NCBI RefSeq assembly: GCF_042675915.1
Contig: NZ_JBHTKL010000005.1
Coordinates: 1,054,001 to 1,118,000, forward strand
Source of the DNA: Thalassobacillus_A hwangdonensis
Lineage (GTDB): Bacteria > Bacillota > Bacilli > Bacillales > Halobacillaceae
Length of the DNA stretch: 64,000 nucleotides
Direction of reading: 5' to 3'
In this document: positions 51,614-60,161 of the stretch, in pieces
Layout of the letters: every line of letters starts with the position of its first letter
Position numbering within the stretch: position 1 is the stretch's first letter
Made by a program: the position numbers and the translations under genes
The notes under the pieces: model-generated
The model's input: only the letters and a program-made list of their open reading frames with translations
Told to the model about the DNA's origin: nothing
Database searches by the model: none

Positions 51614-52693
51614 ATGAGACTTGTTGAACGAACCGCATTGAAGGCTGGCCACAAGCTTGGTAAGTCCGTGCTGAATGAAAATGGAAAAGTTCTCATCAAT
51701 CATGGTGTAGAGCTGTCAGACAGAATGATCCAGCGCCTGGGCGAAATGGAGATCACCTATGTCTATATTCAGGATAACGATACAGAGGATATCCTGGTCG
51801 ATTCCCCTATATCCGAAGAACTGCGGAATGATGCAAGAAAGAAAATCAAGCGTACGTTCGAAGAAGTGAAAGGATTGACGAATAAGCACGAACCTTTCAT
51901 CCATGAAAAAGTCGGGTTTAAAATGAGAAGTGTCGTACGTGATATACTTAGCGAGCTGCAGCAGAATAGGGAAGTGATTTCCTTGTTATCTGATGTATTT
52001 ACCTATGACGATTACATATTGACGCATTCGATGAATGTAACGATCTATGCGTTAGCTTTGGCAAGAGAACTCGGGTACAGTCAGAAAGAGCTTGAGGAAA
52101 TCGGAATCGGCGCCATCCTGCATGATGTCGGTAAATTAGGCGTGCCGAAAGATATTCTGTTGAAGCCTGGTAAACTTTCCAACGATGAGTTTGAAAAGAT
52201 CAAGCATCATTGCGAGGAAGGGTTCAATATCCTTCGCAAATCTGCAACGATCCCTCTGGTCGCCGCACATTGTGCATACCAGCATCATGAACGTCTGGAT
52301 GGCTCAGGCTATCCACGAGGCATTAAAGAGCATGAAATCCACCGATACGCTAAAGTGTTGGCGATTGCTGATGTCTTCGATGCAGTTACAAGTAATCGCG
52401 TATACAGAAACGCCATGCTTCCTCACGAAGGACTTGAGGTTTTATATTCAGGCTCAGATCATCTTTTTGCAAAGCCGATGCTGGAAGCTTTCCGCAGGTG
52501 TGTCGCTGTGTATCCAAATGGTCTGACCGTAGAATTGAGCAACGGTCAGCATGGAGTCGTGTCCAGGCAAAATAAGCATTTATGTGATCGACCTATCGTT
52601 CGTGTATTAAGTGATGGAAAACCTTTCGAATTGGACCTGTCCGAACAGTTGAACGTTGTCATCACGAAGTGTCATACAACATTTGCAAGTTGA
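51614..52693 (+). CDS. HD-GYP domain protein, likely cyclic-di-GMP phosphodiesterase
   Basis: Protein of 359 residues: an N-terminal part of about 100 residues that starts MRLVERTALKAGHKLGKSVL and then the HD-GYP domain. HD in AILHDVGKLGVP, second His in CAYQHHERLDGSGYPRG with the GYP motif, and IADVFDAVTSNRVYR. All metal ligands I can check are intact. It hydrolyses c-di-GMP in most studied members; other cyclic dinucleotides are possible. It is inserted between yunC and yunB. Confidence 0.9.
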   Translation: MRLVERTALKAGHKLGKSVLNENGKVLINHGVELSDRMIQRLGEMEITYVYIQDNDTEDILVDSPISEELRNDARKKIKRTFEEVKGLTNKHEPFIHEKVGFKMRSVVRDILSELQQNREVISLLSDVFTYDDYILTHSMNVTIYALALARELGYSQKELEEIGIGAILHDVGKLGVPKDILLKPGKLSNDEFEKIKHHCEEGFNILRKSATIPLVAAHCAYQHHERLDGSGYPRGIKEHEIHRYAKVLAIADVFDAVTSNRVYRNAMLPHEGLEVLYSGSDHLFAKPMLEAFRRCVAVYPNGLTVELSNGQHGVVSRQNKHLCDRPIVRVLSDGKPFELDLSEQLNVVITKCHTTFAS

Positions 52694-52711
52694 ATGAACA
52701 AGCTGATACTA

Positions 52712-52754
52712 AACCCCCTTAAGTGAACATATCATGTTCCAAGGGGGTTTTTTC
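52712..52754 (+). terminator. Terminator-like hairpin holding the yunB Shine-Dalgarno
   Basis: AACCCCCTT pairs with AAGGGGGTT, with an inner GAAC/GTTC pair, and is followed by TTTTT. AGGGGG (52742-52747) is the Shine-Dalgarno of the ATG at 52755. Confidence 0.88.
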
Positions 52755-53561
52755 ATGAATCGATTTTCCAACAACTACAGGACTCCTCCCTCGATGGGGA
52801 AAATCTTCGTAATTACTTTCATCTTTTTCATCTTCTTTACCTTCCTGAGTTTATGGGTAATCAACAAGGGAATCACGCCTACATTGATTGAAATTGCCGA
52901 AACGAAAACGCAGCAGTATGGCCGGGATGCATTATTGGATGCGGTGAGTAAGCGGATCGCAGACGATCTGACTTTCGAAGACATGATTACGATGGAGAAG
53001 AATGATGAAGGATACATCACATATATGGCTTGGAATTCCGTAGTCGTCAACCGAGTTCTGCGGAATACCACCTATCGAGTACAGAACTTCCTTAGGCATA
53101 TGGAGCGGGGAGAAATACCTGATGGAGGCACGACACTAGACGTCCCGATGGAGGAAGATGAGGGAGAAGAAGGCCAGAATCGCGTGAAAGATGATGCGTT
53201 GATTGAGATTCCGATCGGGCAGGCAACCAACAATGCTGTGCTTGCCAACCTGGGACCAAAAGTACCAGTGAAATTTACGGTGATTGGTGATGTGCAGTCG
53301 AATGTTGATATGAGGGTTACGGAATATGGGATTAACTCCGCATTATTTGAAGTACTTATCCATATCGAAGTCAACGTACGGCTCGTCATTCCATTTTCCA
53401 CAAAAACGACCGTCGTCTATACCGATATTCCTGTAGCGATGAACACTTTATCTGGACCTGTGCCGGAATTCTATAATGGGATGAACGGAGAAAATGCGCC
53501 ATCTTTCTCTATTCCGATGAATATTGATCCAGATGTTGGTGGCATGTCAGGCTTGCAATGA
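52755..53561 (+). CDS. yunB: Sporulation protein YunB
   Basis: Protein of 268 residues with one N-terminal membrane anchor (KIFVITFIFFIFFTFLSLW) and an extracytoplasmic domain. Recognisable parts are NKGITPTLIEIAETKTQQYG, IPIGQATNNAVLANLGPKVP and VVYTDIPVAMNTLSGPVPEF. In B. subtilis YunB is made in the mother cell and is needed for normal spores. A frame from 52734 is open but lies within the hairpin. Confidence 0.9.
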   Translation: MNRFSNNYRTPPSMGKIFVITFIFFIFFTFLSLWVINKGITPTLIEIAETKTQQYGRDALLDAVSKRIADDLTFEDMITMEKNDEGYITYMAWNSVVVNRVLRNTTYRVQNFLRHMERGEIPDGGTTLDVPMEEDEGEEGQNRVKDDALIEIPIGQATNNAVLANLGPKVPVKFTVIGDVQSNVDMRVTEYGINSALFEVLIHIEVNVRLVIPFSTKTTVVYTDIPVAMNTLSGPVPEFYNGMNGENAPSFSIPMNIDPDVGGMSGLQ

Positions 53562-53613
53562 TAACAAGAAGCTGATAAAATGTTTTTGAAATTTCATATT
53601 GCGTGACCTTATC

Positions 53614-53864
53614 AGATCGGTGAGGTAGAGGAGCGAAAGGTATAAGTAATTGGCAGGAGGATGACAACGAAGATCGCCAATGAAAGGATCATTCGCCGAA
53701 GTATGGAGTGCAGTCATACACTTCCGTGCTGGTGCATGTCTGAATAGGATATGTACTGTCATGCATAATAATGGATGCATGGTGCGCTACTGATCGAAAT
53801 GGAGGATAATCAACTTTTGCTACGTACAAGCAGTGATGGATTATTTTCTATCGCTGCTTTTTTT
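53614..53864 (+). ncRNA. Lysine riboswitch (L box) controlling the NhaC-type carrier
   Basis: Aptamer 53614-53797: GGTGAGGTAGAGGAGCGAAA, AAGTAATTGG, TCATTCGCCGAAG, GTGCTGGTGCATG, TACTGTCATGCA and GGTGCGCTACTGATCG, in the order of the L-box consensus. Terminator 53828-53864: AAGCAGTGAT/ATCGCTGCTT then T-run. Together they fill the 409-base gap before the NhaC gene and should shut it off at high lysine. Confidence 0.93.
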
Positions 53865-53970
53865 ATTTCCTCAATTTTAATCTGCAGTAGTTTCCCATAT
53901 CCATGTCATCCCTGCAATCAGGCCTGATTGTAACACTTCAAGATCCACAAACGACGGAGGGGACAAACAC

Positions 53971-55548
53971 ATGGAAGGAACAATTTACTCATTAATTCCC
54001 GCAATTCTAATGCTTATTCTGGTTGTACTTACTAGAAAAGTCATCCTGTCACTCGGAGCAGGAATCATCGTCGGAGCGCTGATGCTCCATGATTTCAGTA
54101 TCGTGGAAACAGCAGGAGCCATCTGGACGTTATTCTATGAAATCTTCATTGCTGATCCAGCCAATCTTACATCTCTGGAAGGCTGGAGCATGGGGAACAT
54201 CTATCTTTTTGCTTTTCTTATCTTTCTAGGAATGGCGACTGCATTGATGACTGCCTCAGGAGGGAGCAGAGCTTTCGGTGACTGGGCGATCCATCGTGTA
54301 AAGACGCGACGAGGTTCGCAACTGACAACGGCATTCCTTGGAATCATCATTTTCATTGACGATTATTTCAATGCCCTTGCAGTCGGACAAGTAGCCCGAC
54401 CATTGACCGACCGTTATAAAGTCTCAAGAGCGAAGCTTGCTTACATGATCGATTCCACATCAGCTCCAGTCACGGTCATTTCACCTATTTCAAGCTGGGG
54501 TGCCTATATCATCGGTACCATTGGTACGATTCTTGCTACCAATGAAATCGCGGATTACGGGGCGCTTGAAGCATTCATAAAAATGATTCCAGCCAACCTG
54601 TATGCATTTTCTGCCTTACTGCTTGTATTCATGACTGCTTACTTCCGCCTGGATTTAGGTGCGATGCGTAAGCACGAGCGTCGTGCGATGCAGACTGGTG
54701 AGCTCGTCGATCCATCAAGGGACGACATCCCTGGTGATTTGGATGATGAGTTCAAAGAGCATAAGAACGGACGGATTTATCACCTAGTATTGCCGATTGT
54801 CGTATTGATTGCAGGTACAGTATTGTCCATGATCATCACTGGTATCCAAGGAACAGAAGGACAAGCTGATATTCTATCTATATTTGCAAATACGAATGTG
54901 AATATTTCCTTGTTCTTTGGCGGACTTGCAACGGTGTTGGTTGCTGGTGGGATGTACGTAACCCAGCCACAGCCTAAATCTTCCCCAGGAAAAGTCCTTT
55001 GGGAAGGTACGAAGGCAATGCTTCCGGCCATCTACATCCTTGTATTCGCATGGATGATCGGTGCGGTCATCGACCAGCTTCAAACTGGTGAATACCTGGC
55101 TGCGCTTGTAGAACAATCATCTATCGATACAGCATGGCTGCCATTGATCTTATTCCTGGTAGCAGGATTCATGGCACTTGCAACTGGTACATCGTGGGGA
55201 ACGTTCGGAATCATGCTGCCGATTGCTGGTGAACTTGCAGCTGTTACAGATGTAACTCTCATTCTTCCAGCACTGGCTGCAGTACTGGCAGGGTCCGTAT
55301 TCGGTGATCACTGTTCACCGATCTCAGACACCACGATCCTGTCATCTACCGGAGCTGGTTCGAACCATATCGACCACGTGTTGACGCAATTGCCGTATGC
55401 ATTGATTGCTGCACTCGTTTCCGTTGTTGGATATATCCTCATCGGCTTCACAGGACAGGTGGCGTTAGCACTGCTTATATCGTTGGGGCTATTGGTTGGA
55501 ATTGGAGTGGCATTGCACTTCATCCTGCCTTCTACCCAGGAAAATTGA
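53971..55548 (+). CDS. NhaC-family carrier, predicted lysine transporter
   Basis: Membrane protein of 525 residues with about 12 spans, of the NhaC Na+/H+ antiporter superfamily: IIIFIDDYFNALAVGQVARP, STSAPVTVISPISSWGAYI, and TGTSWGTFGIMLPIAGELAA with GDHCSPISDTTILSSTGAG. The family name suggests sodium/proton exchange, but the lysine riboswitch just upstream argues for lysine uptake, as predicted for L-box-linked NhaC proteins in other Firmicutes. GGAGGGG precedes the ATG. Confidence 0.88.
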   Translation: MEGTIYSLIPAILMLILVVLTRKVILSLGAGIIVGALMLHDFSIVETAGAIWTLFYEIFIADPANLTSLEGWSMGNIYLFAFLIFLGMATALMTASGGSRAFGDWAIHRVKTRRGSQLTTAFLGIIIFIDDYFNALAVGQVARPLTDRYKVSRAKLAYMIDSTSAPVTVISPISSWGAYIIGTIGTILATNEIADYGALEAFIKMIPANLYAFSALLLVFMTAYFRLDLGAMRKHERRAMQTGELVDPSRDDIPGDLDDEFKEHKNGRIYHLVLPIVVLIAGTVLSMIITGIQGTEGQADILSIFANTNVNISLFFGGLATVLVAGGMYVTQPQPKSSPGKVLWEGTKAMLPAIYILVFAWMIGAVIDQLQTGEYLAALVEQSSIDTAWLPLILFLVAGFMALATGTSWGTFGIMLPIAGELAAVTDVTLILPALAAVLAGSVFGDHCSPISDTTILSSTGAGSNHIDHVLTQLPYALIAALVSVVGYILIGFTGQVALALLISLGLLVGIGVALHFILPSTQEN

Positions 55549-55560
55549 GTCTTTTCATCT

Positions 55561-55586
55561 AAAGCACACGTTTTCGTGTGCTTTTT
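55561..55586 (+). terminator. Terminator behind the NhaC-type gene
   Basis: AAAGCACACG-TTTT-CGTGTGCTTT, perfect 10-bp stem with T-run. Confidence 0.93.
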
Positions 55587-55622
55587 CCATAAATTGAAAT
55601 TACTGAAAATTTAAATATCTTT

Positions 55623-55651
55623 TTGACAACCCCTGACTAAATGGCTATAAT
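55623..55651 (+). promoter_or_regulatory. Consensus sigma-A promoter of the NSS transporter genes
   Basis: TTGACA, 17 bases, TATAAT: a perfect match in both boxes and spacing. Confidence 0.92.
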
Positions 55652-55757
55652 ACAAGCACAGATAAATAATCTGAAAAATACGAAATTTTTAACATTCTTC
55701 TCTTCGAACAAGCATATAGGAATAGAGAGGAGAATGAAAAACAGGGGAGGTTTACAC

Positions 55758-57284
55758 ATGGAAAATCGCGCGCAATGGGGAACAAGAGCCGGTTTTATTC
55801 TGGCAGCCGTAGGTTCAGCCATCGGGCTTGGTAACATCTGGCGTTTCCCGGCAGTAGCTTATGAAAATGGAGGAGGGGCATTCTTCATTCCTTACTTATT
55901 CGCCCTTCTGACAGCAGGTATCCCACTATTGGTCATGGAATTCACACTAGGCCATAAGTACCGAGGTTCCGCACCGCTATCATTTTTCCGTATGAATAAG
56001 AAGACGGAATGGCTCGGTTGGTGGGCAGTACTCGTATCATTTGTCATTTCAACTTATTACGCTGTCATTATTGCCTGGGCAATGTCTTACAGCTGGTTCT
56101 CGTTTAACCTGTCATGGGGAGAAGAGACACAAGGTTTCCTTTTTGAAGATTATTTGAAATTATCAGTAGATCCTGGTCAAACAGGAAGCCTGGTTCCAGG
56201 CGTATTCTTCCCACTATTGGCTGTATGGCTGATTACATTGGGAGTCCTCTTCAAGGGAGTTAAGAAAGGGATTGAAGTAGCAAACAAAATTTTCATTCCT
56301 ACACTTATCGTGTTATTCCTTATCATTGTTATCCGAGCTATTACACTGCCAGGAGCAGTTGAAGGTCTACAGGCTTTCTTCCAACCTGATTTCAGTGCAA
56401 TTACTGACAGTAGTGTATGGGTTGCAGCATATGGACAGATTTTCTTCAGTTTATCCATCGCATTTGCGATCATGATTACGTACTCCAGCTATCTTCCGAA
56501 GAAATCGGATATCACAAACAATGCCTTCATAACAGGCTTCGGGAACTCAAGCTTTGAGTTGCTTGCTGGTATCGGGGTATTCGGTGCACTAGGATTCATG
56601 GCTCAGCAACAAGGGTTAGGTGTCAACGAGGTAGTTGAAAGTGGAGTTGGCTTAGCATTCATCGTATTTCCACAGATCATCAATGAGTTCCCGGCATTGA
56701 ACGGGTTATTCGGATTCCTGTTCTTTGCTTCATTGGTTTTGGCAGGATTATCTTCATTGATTTCTATATCAGAAACTTATGTAGCAGGTCTGAAAGAAAA
56801 ATTCGGTCTTACACGTAATCAAGCTGTCGGGTTTGGTGGTGGAGCTGCAGCTTTAATTTCCATCCTTTTTGCAACACAGGGTGGACTGTTCTTCCTAGAT
56901 GCGGCTGATTATTTCATTAACCAGTTTGGAGTAGCATTCGTCGGACTTGTTGAAGTTATCGTTATCGCCTGGTTTGTGCGTAAGCTTGGTGATTTCCAGA
57001 ACCATGCAAATGGAATTTCCGATATTCGCCTGGGTGTCTGGTGGAAAGTATGTTTAGGTTTGATTACACCACTAGTGCTAGGGTGGATGATGTTTGATTT
57101 GTTCAAAACAAACCTTCTTAAAGAGTTTGACACTCCAACAGGAAACTATGAAGGCTACAGTGATACGTTCATCCTATTCGGAGGATGGTCAGTTGCTGCA
57201 TTTGCCATCGTAGTCGGAATACTGCTTTCATTCAAAAAGTGGAATAGCAGCGCGTTGGAAGAAGTGAAAAGGGAGGTAAGCTGA
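55758..57284 (+). CDS. Neurotransmitter:sodium symporter (NSS) family transporter
   Basis: Sodium-coupled amino-acid transporter of 508 residues with about 12 spans (LeuT fold). The N-terminal signature GFILAAVGSAIGLGNIWRFP and NGGGAFFIPYLFALL are diagnostic. GGGAGG precedes the ATG at 55758; a longer frame starts at 55641 but overlaps the promoter. A 34-residue small subunit follows directly, as in the methionine/alanine MetP-MetS type, so amino-acid uptake is likely. It should benefit from a sodium-rich habitat. Confidence 0.93.
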   Translation: MENRAQWGTRAGFILAAVGSAIGLGNIWRFPAVAYENGGGAFFIPYLFALLTAGIPLLVMEFTLGHKYRGSAPLSFFRMNKKTEWLGWWAVLVSFVISTYYAVIIAWAMSYSWFSFNLSWGEETQGFLFEDYLKLSVDPGQTGSLVPGVFFPLLAVWLITLGVLFKGVKKGIEVANKIFIPTLIVLFLIIVIRAITLPGAVEGLQAFFQPDFSAITDSSVWVAAYGQIFFSLSIAFAIMITYSSYLPKKSDITNNAFITGFGNSSFELLAGIGVFGALGFMAQQQGLGVNEVVESGVGLAFIVFPQIINEFPALNGLFGFLFFASLVLAGLSSLISISETYVAGLKEKFGLTRNQAVGFGGGAAALISILFATQGGLFFLDAADYFINQFGVAFVGLVEVIVIAWFVRKLGDFQNHANGISDIRLGVWWKVCLGLITPLVLGWMMFDLFKTNLLKEFDTPTGNYEGYSDTFILFGGWSVAAFAIVVGILLSFKKWNSSALEEVKREVS

Positions 57285-57285
57285 T

Positions 57286-57390
57286 ATGACAGCAGGCGCA
57301 ATCGTTACTATGATTGTAGGTATAGTAGTGATCTGGGGAGGACTCACAGCAAGTCTTGTCAACGCTTCCCGAAAATCCAAACAACAATAA
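57286..57390 (+). CDS. metS: MetS-like NSS transporter small subunit (34 aa)
   Basis: Tiny membrane protein, one span: MTAGAIVTMIVGIVVIWGG then LTASLVNASRKSKQQ. It matches the pattern of MetS-family small subunits encoded directly after NSS transporters. The ATG is one base after the transporter stop region, with GGGAGG upstream. Too short for most gene finders. Confidence 0.88.
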   Translation: MTAGAIVTMIVGIVVIWGGLTASLVNASRKSKQQ

Positions 57391-57396
57391 ACACAC

Positions 57397-57430
57397 AAAA
57401 GCGTCGTACACACTGTACGACGCTTTTTTT
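57397..57430 (+). terminator. Terminator behind the NSS operon
   Basis: Perfect 14-bp stem AAAAGCGTCGTACA / TGTACGACGCTTTT with a three-base loop and T-run. Confidence 0.95.
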
Positions 57431-57517
57431 CATTTCGCAATGATGTAATCGTTATTATCATTTTAAAATATCGAAGTGTATTGGTTATTTAGTAATTATG
57501 GATAGCTTTATACGGTA

Positions 57518-57639
57518 AGGGGCGATGGGGAAGGAGGAGACTCCCGCAGGAATGCCATGGTAGGCAAGACCCCACAGAGCTTTGCTCGAGGAGCTTGGCA
57601 CCATCCCTGCAGGAAAGCGAGTCCTTCCCCATCGTCCCT
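57518..57639 (+). repeat. 120-bp palindrome-ended intergenic repeat, copy F
   Basis: Ends AGGGGCGATGGGGAAGGA and TCCTTCCCCATCGTCCCT (17 of 18). The core is GAGACTCCCGCAGGAA, GGCAAGACCCCACAGAGC, CTCGAGGAGCTTGGCA, CTGCAGGAAAGCGAG. It lies between the NSS operon and the 3' end of lytH. Confidence 0.88.
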
Positions 57640-57656
57640 AAATCATGTTTGGTTCA

Positions 57657-58628
57657 TTAATCCCTTGCCATGCGCTCCCATTTCCTAAGGTAAGAATAAG
57701 GATCAAACGACCACTCACTATACCCGTTATCTTTGTACATTCCATAATGCAGATGCGGCGGAAACTTCCCTGAAGTTCCAGGAGGACCATAACCAGAAGC
57801 ACCTACCGAACCGATTACATCCCCAGGCTTGACGACATCCCCGACTTTGACTCCTTTTTCAAAACCGTTCAAATGCGCATAGTAGTGGTAAATATTGAAG
57901 ATGTCTCGGATTCCGATCCGCCATCCGCCGAACCGGTTCCACCCTTTCATTTCAATTACCCCATACGTAACTGATTTGACTGGAACACCATAGTTGGCAA
58001 AAATATCTGTCCCTTCATGAATCCGCCGACCACCGAATCCACGAGCATCTCCCCAGGTGCTTCGATAACTGTAGTTAGCACCTAACGGAAGCGGAAAATC
58101 ACGATCTGTCAGTTCAATGGTTTTGAACTTCTTGAATACCCTTGCATTGTTCATGATCGTCTGTACAGAAAGATCCCTGTTATAATAATTCCACAAGGCG
58201 ATTTTAATATCATCTTCGTTATATCCATAAGACGTCAGATACTGAGCAATGGAGTAAAGCACGTCTTCATCATTGGTGCGATCCGCAAAGCCGTCGCCAT
58301 TACCATCTTCCGCCCAGCCCTCGAACATTTCAGCCATTTGAGGCTTCAGTTTTTCTCCACTTTCAGGATTCCCTAAACCGTTCCAAAAGACCATTTCCGG
58401 CTGAATAGCAGTAATCCTTCCTTTTTGCATCTCTTTATGGATTTGACGTTCATATTGATCGATTGCTGCCAAGTAATACCAAGGAAGCTTGACGACTGTC
58501 GCTGTTTTTTTATAAAGCTCCATCCGCTCCTTGAAATTATCTTCCTGTGTTTTTGCCTCAATCAAGGATGGAAGACAGAGGGAAGTCATGGTCATGAATA
58601 TAAGTATAAAAACGAATCTCTTCATCAT
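57657..58628 (-). CDS. lytH: M23-family peptidase LytH (spore L-Ala-D-Glu endopeptidase)
   Basis: Exported peptidase of 323 residues: signal peptide FVFILIFMTMTSLCLPSLIE, helical middle with YLTSYGYNEDDIKIALWNYY, and a C-terminal M23 domain. Zinc ligands in RRIHEGTDIFANYG (HxxxD) and the last His pair in FPPHLHYGMYKD. In B. subtilis LytH trims peptides during spore cortex formation. GGAGTGACC places the start at 58628. Confidence 0.93.
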   Translation of the reverse strand: MMKRFVFILIFMTMTSLCLPSLIEAKTQEDNFKERMELYKKTATVVKLPWYYLAAIDQYERQIHKEMQKGRITAIQPEMVFWNGLGNPESGEKLKPQMAEMFEGWAEDGNGDGFADRTNDEDVLYSIAQYLTSYGYNEDDIKIALWNYYNRDLSVQTIMNNARVFKKFKTIELTDRDFPLPLGANYSYRSTWGDARGFGGRRIHEGTDIFANYGVPVKSVTYGVIEMKGWNRFGGWRIGIRDIFNIYHYYAHLNGFEKGVKVGDVVKPGDVIGSVGASGYGPPGTSGKFPPHLHYGMYKDNGYSEWSFDPYSYLRKWERMARD

Positions 58629-58701
58629 TGGTCACTCCATATCATTGATGTCATTAGCTTGTGACAGAAGCGTTCTTCTATAAGTGGGGATAAATGGGAA
58701 A

Positions 58702-58727
58702 GATCAGATGGAAAGCCCATCTGATCC
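58702..58727 (-). terminator. Terminator behind yutC
   Basis: Perfect 10-bp stem GATCAGATGG/CCATCTGATC, five-base loop, short T-run on the minus strand. Confidence 0.8.
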
Positions 58728-58736
58728 TCCTTCTAA

Positions 58737-59372
58737 TTATTTATCTCTATCCATTCCGCGGTCTTTGACATCCCTAGGGTCATCCATCGATTCTGTTTCA
58801 TCGTTATAAAGCGGTTCACCTTGAGGTGCCTGACGCATACGTTTGATGATCTCTTCAATGACCTGATCATAGTTACGGTCAGTTGTACTTGTATTGTTCA
58901 AGGATTGGATATCATCGAATGCTGATGCCTGATCTGAAACGTAGATTTCGAAATACCTTGGTACCAAACTGGCAGCAGTCTTTTTGACCATATCAGCTGC
59001 CTGGTCCCGGTCCATTTCATCGGGCTTCTGGTAAGCGACTAACACTTCGTCATCACTTACAAGCGTTGCTGCATCCTCAAATTGTTCATAGCTCAGGATC
59101 ATTTTCGTGATCATGTCGGACATTGCTTCACGGTCCACTTGTGTTTCATAATTCCCCTCAGGATCCACCTGATCTTTCGTGTAGCGGACATAACCAAGCT
59201 GGTCGTTATTCTCGGTCGTATCCGGTCCGTTATAGCTGTCCATGGCATTACCGTTTAGGTTGCCATCGCCATTGCCATTATTCAATGCATTATCATCATC
59301 ATTTCCAGCATTACATGCTGTCATCAATAGCCCTGCAGAAAGCAGGATCGATGTTGCAAATGTCTTATTCAT
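58737..59372 (-). CDS. yutC: YhcN/YlaJ-family sporulation lipoprotein (YutC)
   Basis: Lipoprotein of 211 residues. Signal and lipobox AGLLMTACNAGN, then an Asn/Gly/Asp-rich linker (residues 20-55), then the YhcN/YlaJ domain with DREAMSDMITKMILSYEQFE and DEVLVAYQKPDEMDRDQAA. Family members sit in spore membranes. A longer frame to 59462 is open, but GGGAGGC marks the ATG at 59372. Ends with a charged tail. Confidence 0.88.
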   Translation of the reverse strand: MNKTFATSILLSAGLLMTACNAGNDDDNALNNGNGDGNLNGNAMDSYNGPDTTENNDQLGYVRYTKDQVDPEGNYETQVDREAMSDMITKMILSYEQFEDAATLVSDDEVLVAYQKPDEMDRDQAADMVKKTAASLVPRYFEIYVSDQASAFDDIQSLNNTSTTDRNYDQVIEEIIKRMRQAPQGEPLYNDETESMDDPRDVKDRGMDRDK

Positions 59373-59518
59373 TGGATTGCCTCCCATGTGGTTGAAATAC
59401 TCTCCCTTAGGATAGTTTTCAGCCATCCAACCCGAAACATACGAAAAAAATATTACCTGCAATTGTAATGAAGCCGGTTAAGTATGATAAAATTGAAGTA
59501 ACGTATGAGGTGATGGAA

Positions 59519-59794
59519 ATGATTGAATTGTTTGGAAAACAATATGAAGTGATCGAAAATCATAGAGATGGATTCCAGCCGGAAGCACTTGAGCAAAGAT
59601 TCAGTGATATCCTCAGCAAATATGATTTCATCGTCGGAGACTGGGGATACGGACAATTACGATTAAGGGGCTTTTACGATGATCAGAATCCAAAGTCCAC
59701 GTTCGATTCCAAAATCAGTACACTGGAAGATTATTTGTATGAATACTGTAACTTCGGGTGTGCGTATTGTGTATTAAAAAAAATCGATAAATAA
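59519..59794 (+). CDS. yutD: YutD family protein
   Basis: Small protein of 91 residues of the YutD family (DUF1027): MIELFGKQYEVIENHRDGFQ, ILSKYDFIVGDWGYGQLRLR and the end CNFGCAYCVLKKI with three Cys. Function unknown, widely conserved in Bacillales. GAGGTG lies six bases before the ATG at 59519. Confidence 0.92.
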   Translation: MIELFGKQYEVIENHRDGFQPEALEQRFSDILSKYDFIVGDWGYGQLRLRGFYDDQNPKSTFDSKISTLEDYLYEYCNFGCAYCVLKKIDK

Positions 59795-59797
59795 AAG

Positions 59798-59857
59798 GAT
59801 GGAGCAGGCCACATTCACTTTTGAAAAGTAAATGTGAAGCTGGCTCCATCTTTTTTA
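59798..59857 (+). terminator. Long terminator between yutD and the convergent 97-aa gene
   Basis: GGATGGAGC...CCACATT.ACTTTT pairs with AAGT.AATGTG...GGCTCCATC and ends in TTTTTT. Long stem with small mismatches. Confidence 0.88.
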
Positions 59858-59867
59858 AAATAGCCGG

Positions 59868-60161
59868 TTAATGTTTTTCTTCACCCGGTTTCATATCGAC
59901 ACCCGGTTCATCATGAGGGGGATGTGCTCCATCCATTTGTCTTGGGAGATCCTCATGCAATCCTTTGTTTTCATAGTTGAATGCACTATAATAACGTTGC
60001 TTCTCTGTCCACGGGGCACTCTTCCTGTTGGAAACAGGTTCGTTTTTATTTCGCGGCGCTCCATAAGGGCCTTCCGGTAACTGCTCCGGTGTCAGGTAAT
60101 TCCGCTGTGCTTCTACATTGGCGAAATCCGAATAACGGTCTTCATTCTTTTTGTCAGCCAT
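59868..60161 (-). CDS. Conserved hydrophilic protein, unknown function (97 aa)
   Basis: Cytoplasmic protein of 97 residues, rich in Pro, Asn, Glu, Lys. Patterns: EDRYSDFANVEAQRNYLTPE, LPEGPYGAP, WTEKQRYYSAFNYENKGLHE and AHPPHDEPGVD. I recognise it as a conserved Bacillaceae protein but know no function. AAGGAGGG for its ATG sits in the 3' arm of a hairpin (60162-60202). Confidence 0.8.
   Translation of the reverse strand: MADKKNEDRYSDFANVEAQRNYLTPEQLPEGPYGAPRNKNEPVSNRKSAPWTEKQRYYSAFNYENKGLHEDLPRQMDGAHPPHDEPGVDMKPGEEKH

Noticed and set aside
11251..57639. CRISPR array as explanation for the GAGACTCC...GGAAAGCGAG repeats
   Set aside because: Copies are single, dispersed over 46 kb, in both orientations and internally palindromic; no spacer ladder and no cas gene.
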